Positions 27,900 through 35,607 of a stretch of 64,000 nucleotides of DNA are shown piece after piece (position 1 is the first letter of the stretch; every line of letters begins with the position of its first letter). The notes beneath the pieces were generated by a model. It searched no databases. It had not been told where the DNA came from and saw only the letters and a list, made by a program, of their open reading frames with translations. The translations under genes were made by a program, and so were the position numbers. Source of the stretch: Roseiconus lacunae (GTDB lineage: Bacteria > Planctomycetota > Planctomycetia > Pirellulales > Pirellulaceae); contig NZ_VSZO01000010.1 in assembly GCF_008312935.1 (NCBI RefSeq), forward strand, positions 434,001 through 498,000. Reading direction: 5' to 3'.

Positions 27900-29159
27900 T
27901 TAGTTTTTTTGCCCGGTGACTAACAGATCGCCCTTCGACAGCTCACCGGATCGGAGCTCGGTGTATCCGCTCTCACCCAGCCCAGTCTGGATTTCGATCG
28001 CCCTAAGTAATTCACCGTCGACGGCCCATACATGACGACGGTGACGTTGCTTCCGCCGGTCTGCTTTCTCGCCGGCCGACAGGTCCGCCGATTCGTTATC
28101 GTCAGCAGTCGGATCATTCTTCCAGGTTGACCCGTCGATCAAATGACGATCTTTCTCGCGCACCCACTCGGCTTTTTCAGGATAGAAACGCAGCGCCGTA
28201 TTGGGAATCTTGGGTACGTCAACCGTCGAGTCGACTTCGAAGGAAATGCTGGCGGTCATGCCAGGAAGCAGCTTCAGATCCGGATTTTCGGTCGCGATCA
28301 CGACCGGATAGGTCACCACGTTTTGATTCGTCACGCTACTAACACGGATCTGTTCGATCGTTCCGTGAAAGACGATCTCCGGATGCGCATCGACAGTGAA
28401 CGTCACCGGTCGATCCTGTTCTTTCGCTTGCTGCACCAACCCGATATCCGCCTCGTCAACGGATGCGAATACATGAACCTTGCGGCGTAGATCCGGCGCG
28501 ACAATGAATAACTCGGGGGTCTGAAACTGGGCAGCCAACGTTTGCCCCGGATCGATTTTGCGATCGATGACGATGCCGTCGACGGGGGCGACAATTTCAC
28601 AGTAATTCAAATTCGCAAGTGCGTTGTCCAGCGATGCACGGGCTTGCAAGATGGTTGCTTCGGCAACCTTTCGTTGTGCCCGCAAGGACTTCACCTCGAA
28701 CGTCAACGAATCCATTTCACTTTCCGACAGAAAGCCTTCGCGTTTCTGCCGCAGTTTCACGCCCCGATCAAAATTGTTGATCGCTTGCTGCAGTTCTGCC
28801 TCGATCCGTTCCAACTCGGCTTGCCGTGTTGCCAGCGCCGCCTCCGAGCGCGCCACTTCGGCTTTGAACAACCGCGGGTCGACCCTTGCCAACACATCGC
28901 CCTCTTTGACTTCATCGTTAAAGTCAACATTCAGTTCGACGATCGGACCGGAGACAAACGATCCGACCAAGACAGAACGCACCGGTCGAATTTCACCAGT
29001 CGAATTGACATAGCGGGTCACATCGCCGCGGGTCACTTTTGATGTTTCCCAAACAATCCGGTTGCGTGCTTTCCAGTAACGCATCGCTGGCCCATAGGCA
29101 GCCGCAATCACTCCTCCCAAGACGGCGATTGGGATCAGCCATTTGAGAAGTGTCTTCAT
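27900..29159 (-). CDS. HlyD/MacA-family periplasmic adaptor protein
   Basis: About 419 residues. It has an N-terminal membrane anchor (MKTLLKWLIPIAVLGGVIAA). A lipoyl-like half-motif then precedes the hairpin (FNDEVKEGDVLARVDPRLFK), followed by a long alpha-helical hairpin (about 95-190). The returning half of the lipoyl domain (IVAPVDGIVIDRKIDPGQTL), a beta-barrel and a membrane-proximal domain complete the MacA form. It should bridge the MacB-like permease to the outer membrane. I start at the ATG at 29159, since the extra 39 codons upstream lack any family similarity. It leads the three-gene operon. Confidence 0.92.
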   Translation of the reverse strand: MKTLLKWLIPIAVLGGVIAAAYGPAMRYWKARNRIVWETSKVTRGDVTRYVNSTGEIRPVRSVLVGSFVSGPIVELNVDFNDEVKEGDVLARVDPRLFKAEVARSEAALATRQAELERIEAELQQAINNFDRGVKLRQKREGFLSESEMDSLTFEVKSLRAQRKVAEATILQARASLDNALANLNYCEIVAPVDGIVIDRKIDPGQTLAAQFQTPELFIVAPDLRRKVHVFASVDEADIGLVQQAKEQDRPVTFTVDAHPEIVFHGTIEQIRVSSVTNQNVVTYPVVIATENPDLKLLPGMTASISFEVDSTVDVPKIPNTALRFYPEKAEWVREKDRHLIDGSTWKNDPTADDNESADLSAGEKADRRKQRHRRHVWAVDGELLRAIEIQTGLGESGYTELRSGELSKGDLLVTGQKN

Positions 29160-29466
29160 GTCGGTGGAGTGAATAGCAAAAGAAAAGTAAACGAGCGGGC
29201 CGAACGAGCAGGCTGCCGATTTGCTGGGCAAACACGATTCGCCGAGGAGGCGCCGATCTTGGTGACGGAGCATCAATTTACGACAAATTCGACCGCCGGA
29301 CCAAACGTGTCATCCGACGTGCGATCTATCTCATGTCGCCGAAACGAAGTGTTGCTGAAGCGTCGATCGCGTCCTGAAAAAGCGGTCGACGTGCCCCATC
29401 AGGCACTACTTCCTTTCGCTTGCTTGAGTTTCACACGTGGGTAGGTTCTTACAAGGAGATTCAGTT
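29160..29466. other. 307-bp promoter region between divergent genes
   Basis: It separates the adaptor gene of the MacAB-like operon from the small gene at 29467. It should carry promoters for both. I see no repeat or additional gene. Confidence 0.4.
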
Positions 29467-29796
29467 ATGGCCAAATACTTTGTGCAATCCGGAACGCTTC
29501 GCACGACCGTTGACGCCGAGAACGGACAAAAGGCTGCGCTCTGGGCAGTTCATCAAGCCATGCAACAGGTCCTGCCAGTTGATGACGAACAGCACACATC
29601 ACAGTGTAAAGCAACATCGATGTCAGAGTCTGGACCGAGCGTGATGGATCATCTGGTGTTTGTCAGCGAAGTCGGCTTTGACGACGAGCACCCGACTCGG
29701 TATCCAACGATGGACGTCGTACGACAATGGAACGAGATGCTCGGTGCCCTGCAACGACTCGAACAATTGCTCGGTGATCGTGGCTTGGCTGCCTGA
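29467..29796 (+). CDS. Small conserved hypothetical protein
   Basis: The 109-residue soluble protein starts MAKYFVQSGTLRTTVDAENG and ends in a Leu-rich helix (LGALQRLEQLLGD). AAGGAG lies eight bases before the ATG at 29467, so the start is secure; 30 bases further upstream the frame is open but unsupported. I recognise no domain. The first 30 residues, with their pattern of short beta strand then helix (QKAALWAVHQAMQQ), hint at a small alpha/beta fold. Its stop codon overlaps head-on with that of the convergent zinc-ribbon gene (TGATCA, 29794-29799). Confidence 0.7.
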   Translation: MAKYFVQSGTLRTTVDAENGQKAALWAVHQAMQQVLPVDDEQHTSQCKATSMSESGPSVMDHLVFVSEVGFDDEHPTRYPTMDVVRQWNEMLGALQRLEQLLGDRGLAA

Positions 29797-31377
29797 TCAG
29801 TTCGCCCCCGTTGCCGTCACGTGAATGATTCGTTGGTCTCCGTCAACTGAATCAACCGTTCCGAAATCGATCGCTTTGACAACTTCATCGATCGAGCCGA
29901 AATGACGAACGATTAAATCCGTGTGGGTCGGATTCGATCGTCGCCGATGGTTAGGACGCTGAAGCTGGGTCAGCAACGCGTCGACGGCGCCGGGGGCATT
30001 AAAACGTGGTGTGTGGGTCACACTGATATGAATTTCGTTGGGTCGAAGCGTCGTAAAACTCCCGCCTCTCGGGCCCCCGAACGATGGCGGTCGCGGGAAA
30101 CCAGCCCCCGCAAACGTTGATCCTGGAACGTTTGATGGGGACATTCCCGCCTGAGCATGAAACCGCTCTGCCTCCGCCCGCATCTCTGCCATCTGCGCTT
30201 CACCACGGGCCCGGCGGCTAGCCTCGGTCCATGCCCCAAGCATCGTCATCAACAAAATAAATGCGAACTGAGCCAAGTAACCCGAGGCGAGAACTCGAAA
30301 GACACCGAAGCGTTTCCATAAAAAGACAAACCCAATCACGACGCCCCAGAACACCACAAAGGCCGTGACGATTCCCATCACCATGGACGGGTTGAACTCG
30401 CCGCCGCTTCGTCGCATCCCCTTTAGCGATGCCTTCGCCACCACCGCAACGACCACCAATGCGATACCGCCGGCTCCCATCGCTGCGACTCGCTGCTGAT
30501 AGTAACCCGTCAATCGATCCATCAAATGTTTGCGAGGCAGAAAAAGGCACCCCGCAATGATTGCTCCGATCGGAAACTGAATCGCCAAGACTAACAAAAA
30601 GGGAGGGAAGAACGCACAGAAGATCAGTCCGACCAGGTTGGCAATCACAATCGTGGTGATCAAGCGATGTGACGACACCCAACTCCCAAACCGGTTTCCC
30701 CCGACCTTTCCTTTCGATGAAGGCTGCCCCGTGAACGCAGAGGTTGCGTCTGCCCCCATCGCCGACATTCCCGAATGCGAAGTTGGCAAATTCCCAAACG
30801 GGTCATCCAGTACCGGACTCGGTGCGGCGGGCACGCTCGCTGACGAAGCAGGCATGCTTGCCGGCGGCATCGAAACTGCCGGTATCGATGCTGGGCTCGA
30901 TGTCGATGTCGGTACTGCGGGTTGCTGAGTGAGCGGCTTGCCGTCGGCACCGAGTGGGATCGCCGGCAGAACCGTGTCGCGTCGATTGACAGCTGGTGCT
31001 GAAGACGCGGCGGGCTTGCCAACCGGACGCGAGACTGGCGTTGGCTTTACAACCGGTTGCCTGGACGCCCCGTCGTTTTTTTGTGCCGGAAGCTTTAATT
31101 GCATCGAGCACTTGGGACACTTCACCGTCGATGGCTGATCCAACAGTTTGACGGCAAGTTTGCTTTGGCAGTGCCCGCACTTAATCGACACCTTCTCGCC
31201 GGCGGCTGCCTTCGCTGGCTGGCTCACTCCAACATTCGAGGCTGGTGCGTCATTCGAGGCCGGTACTTCACCCAAGTTTTTACACTTGGGACAACGGACT
31301 TTCTTGCCGGCCGCTGATGCTGGGACAGCGAGTGTTTGCGAACAGGAGCCGCACTGAAAGCGAACCGTAGAAGACAT
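29797..31377 (-). CDS. Membrane protein with two N-terminal zinc ribbons
   Basis: About 526 residues. Two zinc-ribbon motifs open the protein: CGSC with CPKC (about 8-32) and CGHC with CPKC (about 58-81). A long Pro/Ala/Ser-rich linker (about 90-230) follows, then a block of about five transmembrane helices (about 245-410) and a C-terminal soluble region of about 110 residues ending in a beta-rich fold. MJ0042-like zinc ribbons followed by a membrane block are common in planctomycetes and of unknown role. The start is the ATG at 31377, which begins just before the first ribbon (MSSTVRFQCG). The linker composition suggests a flexible cytoplasmic tether. Confidence 0.75.
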   Translation of the reverse strand: MSSTVRFQCGSCSQTLAVPASAAGKKVRCPKCKNLGEVPASNDAPASNVGVSQPAKAAAGEKVSIKCGHCQSKLAVKLLDQPSTVKCPKCSMQLKLPAQKNDGASRQPVVKPTPVSRPVGKPAASSAPAVNRRDTVLPAIPLGADGKPLTQQPAVPTSTSSPASIPAVSMPPASMPASSASVPAAPSPVLDDPFGNLPTSHSGMSAMGADATSAFTGQPSSKGKVGGNRFGSWVSSHRLITTIVIANLVGLIFCAFFPPFLLVLAIQFPIGAIIAGCLFLPRKHLMDRLTGYYQQRVAAMGAGGIALVVVAVVAKASLKGMRRSGGEFNPSMVMGIVTAFVVFWGVVIGFVFLWKRFGVFRVLASGYLAQFAFILLMTMLGAWTEASRRARGEAQMAEMRAEAERFHAQAGMSPSNVPGSTFAGAGFPRPPSFGGPRGGSFTTLRPNEIHISVTHTPRFNAPGAVDALLTQLQRPNHRRRSNPTHTDLIVRHFGSIDEVVKAIDFGTVDSVDGDQRIIHVTATGAN

Positions 31378-31637
31378 GGCGAGCAGTGGTGATCTGGGAG
31401 ATAAGGTCCCGCATTCTACCCCAGCGATTCCACCCGAGCGACACTTTTTTCCCAACCACGAAAACAGGAGGTGGCGTGAATTCACCGCCGGTGGCATGCC
31501 TGTCCCCGAACGGAACGTTCGATCGGTTAGCTGCCCGTTAGCCAACATGCGCTCGCAGCGGCTGCGTGCGTTAGCCACGCGATAGTCAGCTATCTTTGCA
31601 GCAAGGCAAGCCCTCGTCCTGGCTGCGAAGTCCTACC

Positions 31638-32756
31638 TTATTCGTCACCACTGGGGGCGCTATCACCTGCCTTCCATCGCAAAAACGCATCCAGAAATCC
31701 TTGCAGCTCACTGCCATCGAGGACGCTATTAAAGTTGCCGACGTAGTGTCCGGTTCGGGCGTCCTTAACCCGTTGGTCTGGATGGAGGAAGTAGTTGCGG
31801 ATTTGGCTACCGAACCCGGTTTTCGCTTGGGTGTTGTACTTTTTCGCGTCTTCTGCTTCGCGCCGCTCCTCTTCCAATCGGGCGAGTTTTGCGCGGAGCA
31901 TCTTCCAGGCGGTCGCCCGGTTTTGGTGCTGGCTACGTTCGTTCTGGCACTGGACCACCACCCCACTCGGGGCGTGGGTCAGGCGGATCGCACTGTCGGT
32001 CTTATTGACGTGCTGGCCGCCGGCACCACCGGCGCGGAAACGATCTTCTCGAACGTCTTTCTCATGAATTTCGATGTCCACCGAATCATCAATTTCGGGG
32101 GAGACGCTGACCGCCGCGAAACTGGTTTGACGCTTGCCTTCGCTATTAAACGGGCTGATTCGAACGAGTCGATGGATGCCTTCCTCACCTTTAAGATAGC
32201 CGTAAGCCATCGGACCGCGAATGGCGACCGAGGCGTTGTTGATACCGGCTTCTTCGTTATCCTGGCGGTCGAGCAATTCGATTTTGTACTCCTGACCGAC
32301 AGCCCAGGCGGAGTACATCCGTAGCATCATATCGGCCCAGTCGTTCGCGTCGGTCCCTCCGTCGCGGGCATTAATGGTCAAGATCGCGCCCGCGTTGTCG
32401 TTCGGACCGCTCAGCAGAGCTTTTAACTCCAGATCATCGAGGATAGCTTCGAGTCGGTCGAGTTCCCCGTTGACCTCGTCAACGATCGATTCGTCCTCGT
32501 CGGCCATCTCCATCAACGCGGCTAAATCTTCGACGGCGGTGGACAATTCATTCATCGGACCGACAATACTTTTCAGGCCCTTGAGCTGGGAGACGGTCTT
32601 TTGCGCGGACTCGTTGTCATCCCAGAAGTTGGGTTCGCCCATTTTGGCTTCGATCTTTTTGATCTGGGCTGCTTTGCCAGCATGGTCCAGCGATTCGGAA
32701 AGTTGAGCCAATCGTTTTTTGATGTTGGAACCGCGTCCAACGAGTTCGGCATCCAT
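31638..32756 (-). CDS. prfB: Peptide chain release factor 2
   Basis: RF2 recognises UAA and UGA stop codons and triggers peptide release. The 372-residue protein has the anticodon-like SPF in ISPFNSEGKRQTSF and the GGQ in AGGAGGQHVNKTDSAIRLTH. Most prfB genes need a +1 frameshift at an early UGA to regulate RF2 level. Here the corresponding point (ESLDHAGK, aligned to the usual YLDYDAKK) is read as CTG GAC in a continuous frame with no UGA, so autoregulatory frameshifting is absent. The N-terminus is close to the usual length. It is divergent from mnmA. Confidence 0.97.
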   Translation of the reverse strand: MDAELVGRGSNIKKRLAQLSESLDHAGKAAQIKKIEAKMGEPNFWDDNESAQKTVSQLKGLKSIVGPMNELSTAVEDLAALMEMADEDESIVDEVNGELDRLEAILDDLELKALLSGPNDNAGAILTINARDGGTDANDWADMMLRMYSAWAVGQEYKIELLDRQDNEEAGINNASVAIRGPMAYGYLKGEEGIHRLVRISPFNSEGKRQTSFAAVSVSPEIDDSVDIEIHEKDVREDRFRAGGAGGQHVNKTDSAIRLTHAPSGVVVQCQNERSQHQNRATAWKMLRAKLARLEEERREAEDAKKYNTQAKTGFGSQIRNYFLHPDQRVKDARTGHYVGNFNSVLDGSELQGFLDAFLRWKAGDSAPSGDE

Positions 32757-32933
32757 TGATAATCCGTTGTTCCCGATCGCGAAGTCGATCTCGGACGTCG
32801 CGAAGCTGATTCGTGTGGTCGGAAAAGCTAATCTGCGATGATAAACGACCTGCCGGCGGCGAGGTGGTTCACCCGTTTGCGTCGCGTTTAATTTGTACGG
32901 CGATTTAATTCGTGAAAAGGTAAAGAACTATAC

Positions 32934-34091
32934 ATGGCACGCGTTGTTCTGGCGATGAGTGGGGGTGTCGATTCGAGTGTCGCGGCGCACCTTTTGAAGG
33001 AAGCCGGGCATGAGGTCATCGGCATTTTCATGCGGCATGGTGAGGAATCGAGCGAAGTTTGCAAAGTCGACTCGTCGACCGACACGGCATTGCCTGTGTT
33101 GGGAGGGTTGGCGTCGGGGCGAGCCGATCATAAACAGGGCTGCTGCACCGCCAGCGACGCCGCCGACGCGCGGCGTGTCGCGGCGGCGATGGAGATCCCG
33201 TTTTACGCCCTCGACCTGCAAGCCGACTTTCGCCGGATCGTCGATTACTTTGTTGATGATTATCTGGTCGGTCGAACCCCGAACCCCTGCATTAAATGCA
33301 ATCACTGGATCAAGTTCGGACGGCTGTTCGATTATGCCGACGGGGTCGACGCAGACTATGTCGCCACCGGTCACTATGCGCGGATGATCGACGGTCAACT
33401 GCATCGGGGACTCGACGGCAACAAGGATCAATCCTACGCACTATTTGGGATTCGCGGTGACCGACTCGGCCGAATGATGCTGCCGGTCGGTGACTTCGAG
33501 AAACCCGAGATTCGCCGGATCGCCGAAAGCTTGGACCTGGGTGTTGCCAGGAAAAAAGACAGCCAAGAAATCTGTTTCGTCACCCAAGGTCACCACAGCG
33601 ATTTCGTCAAAGCACGACGTCCGGAGCTGGCCGGAACCACCGCCGGCGAGATGGTCACACTCGACGGTACCGTCGTCGGAACCCACCAAGGTTACGAAGC
33701 GTTCACGATCGGTCAACGAAAGAAACTTGGCGTCGCCCTGGGCGTTCCACATTTTGTCGTCCGCATCGAACCGGACACCCGCCGCGTCGTCTTGGCGACG
33801 AAAGAACACCTGGGAAGCCAGACGTTGCTTGCCAAGGAAGCAAATTGGCTGACCGATGACCTGTCTGGCGAACTGTCCGTTCAAATTCGCTACAACGGAT
33901 CACCGCACCCGGCCATCGTGCATCTCGATCCAAGCGAACGAGATAGCTTTCGGGTTCAATTCGAATCACCGGTGGACGCCGTCGCGCCGGGCCAAGCGGC
34001 CGTCGTTTACCGCGGCACCCAGGTGATCGGCGGCGGTTGGATCGAGCACAGCGGCGAAGATCTGCAGTGCTTCGCCGGCGGTGACGTGTGA
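32934..34091 (+). CDS. mnmA: tRNA-specific 2-thiouridylase MnmA
   Basis: MnmA forms 2-thiouridine at the wobble base of Lys, Glu and Gln tRNAs. The 385-residue protein has the PP-loop SGGVDSS (residues 9-15), the conserved catalytic cysteine in NPCIKCN (Cys122) and the second cysteine in SQEICFV, followed by the usual C-terminal beta-barrel. A short insertion of about 25 residues lies after strand two (VCKVDSSTDTALPVLGGLA, with GCC following); it adds cysteines not found in the E. coli enzyme. The ATG at 32934 directly precedes the PP-loop strand. Confidence 0.96.
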   Translation: MARVVLAMSGGVDSSVAAHLLKEAGHEVIGIFMRHGEESSEVCKVDSSTDTALPVLGGLASGRADHKQGCCTASDAADARRVAAAMEIPFYALDLQADFRRIVDYFVDDYLVGRTPNPCIKCNHWIKFGRLFDYADGVDADYVATGHYARMIDGQLHRGLDGNKDQSYALFGIRGDRLGRMMLPVGDFEKPEIRRIAESLDLGVARKKDSQEICFVTQGHHSDFVKARRPELAGTTAGEMVTLDGTVVGTHQGYEAFTIGQRKKLGVALGVPHFVVRIEPDTRRVVLATKEHLGSQTLLAKEANWLTDDLSGELSVQIRYNGSPHPAIVHLDPSERDSFRVQFESPVDAVAPGQAAVVYRGTQVIGGGWIEHSGEDLQCFAGGDV

Positions 34092-34143
34092 CGACATTGC
34101 CGCACGACTGACGAGAGGCGAGCCGCCCGGACGCGCCGCTGAT

Positions 34144-35505
34144 CTAAATTGTCAGCCGACCGGTGCTGTCGCCGATCGATTCGGCAGGTGTCCCCATAAT
34201 ATCTAGCATCGACAAGAACAGGTTGGCCATCGGGCACTCTTCGCCGGCATCGATGTAACGACCGGTTTCGATTTGCCCTGACGCGCCACCCGCCATGATA
34301 ATCGGTAGGTCTTCGTGGCGGTGCCGGTTCCCGTCGCTGATACCGCTACCGTAAAGGACCATCGATTGATCGAGCAAGCTACCGCCTGCGTCACTGGTGC
34401 TATCGAGCTTCTGCAAAAAGTAAGCGAATTGTTCGACCAGATAACGATCGATCTTCGCCAGCTTCCCAACCAAGTCTTCTTTGTTGCGGTGGTGGCTCAT
34501 CCCGTGGTGGCTATCGCTGATGCCGATCTCGGTATAACGACGGTTGCCGCCGGCGTTGTCCAACATCATCGTCGCGACGCGAGTTGAATCCGTCTGGAAC
34601 GCAATCACCATCAGGTCAAACATCAAGCGGGCGTGTTCCCGGAACGCTTCAACCCGGCCGAATGGAACTTCGATGTCCGGAAGTGCCGCCGCATCGTCAC
34701 GTTCGCTCTGTTCGATCCGTTGTTCGATTTCACGAATACCCGAGAAGTACTCGTCCATCTTCCGTGTGTCAGTTTTGCCAAGGCCTTTCATGAGGTTCTT
34801 GGCATCGCCCCGAACGACATCCAAAATACTACGGCGAACACGATTTTTTTCACGACGCTCATGGGCGTCGCCGCTGCCGAACAATCGCTCGAAAGCCAAT
34901 CGCGGGATCGTTTCCTTGGGCATCGGTTGCGATTCGCTGCGCCAAGAGATGTTACTGCTGTAGGCACAACTGTAACCCGAGTCACAACTGCCGGCGTTAC
35001 GACTGCCTTCGAGTCCGAGCTCGATCGAAGGCAGGCGAGTTTGCCCGGCCAAATGAGACGCGGCGACTTGGTCCACCGAAACGCCCAAGCGAACGATCCC
35101 ACTGGTTTTCAACGGACGCGCGGCGGTCAAGAACGTTGCCCCACAGCGAGCGTGATCACCGGCACCGTCCTTGTACCCACGCCCATTGTCGAGCGTTAGA
35201 TTGCGGAACACGTTGATCTTGTCCTTCATCGGGCTCAGCGGTTCCAGCGTCGGCGAGCACTTCCAGTCACGCGGGTCACCGCTTTCACCGACGATCGGCG
35301 TCCACTCGGGAACGATCACGCCATTGGGAAAAAAGACGCACGCCATCCGGACGGGACGTTTGACCGAGTCAGCCGACGCATAGGCGCTGCGGGCCATCGG
35401 AGTCATCGCTTCGAGCAACGGCAGTCCCAGCACGGCGCCGGTGCCGCGCAGGAGAGTCCGTCGATCGAGACGCTTCGGTTGGATCGGATTCTTTAAAAGG
35501 CTCAT
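34144..35505 (-). CDS. DUF1552 secreted protein (first module)
   Basis: About 453 residues with a twin-arginine type leader (LDRRTLLRGTGAVLGLPLLE). The conserved DUF1552 blocks are present: FFPNGVIVPEW, GDHARCGATFLTAARP, SSISWR-type YSCAYSSNISWRSES and a C-terminal SISDSHHGMSHH. DUF1552 belongs to the sulfatase-like/DUF1501 fold neighbourhood of exported planctomycete proteins of unknown function. Its gene follows the DUF1592-type gene on the same strand, 103 bp downstream. The same pair recurs at 60.3-64 kb. The start is the ATG at 35505. Confidence 0.9.
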   Translation of the reverse strand: MSLLKNPIQPKRLDRRTLLRGTGAVLGLPLLEAMTPMARSAYASADSVKRPVRMACVFFPNGVIVPEWTPIVGESGDPRDWKCSPTLEPLSPMKDKINVFRNLTLDNGRGYKDGAGDHARCGATFLTAARPLKTSGIVRLGVSVDQVAASHLAGQTRLPSIELGLEGSRNAGSCDSGYSCAYSSNISWRSESQPMPKETIPRLAFERLFGSGDAHERREKNRVRRSILDVVRGDAKNLMKGLGKTDTRKMDEYFSGIREIEQRIEQSERDDAAALPDIEVPFGRVEAFREHARLMFDLMVIAFQTDSTRVATMMLDNAGGNRRYTEIGISDSHHGMSHHRNKEDLVGKLAKIDRYLVEQFAYFLQKLDSTSDAGGSLLDQSMVLYGSGISDGNRHRHEDLPIIMAGGASGQIETGRYIDAGEECPMANLFLSMLDIMGTPAESIGDSTGRLTI

Positions 35506-35607
35506 AGCGTTTCCGTTTGGTAGGACGTCGTTGGCGGGTGATCGCGACGCGGTGCGTCGCACAGGCTGGTCGTAAAGGCGGGAAAGAAACTGGTAGGAAG
35601 GGGTGAA

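Noticed and set aside
31596..32324. 242-codon open frame on the plus strand
   Set aside because: It lies wholly antisense to prfB, whose RF2 motifs are certain. The antisense frame has no recognisable family.
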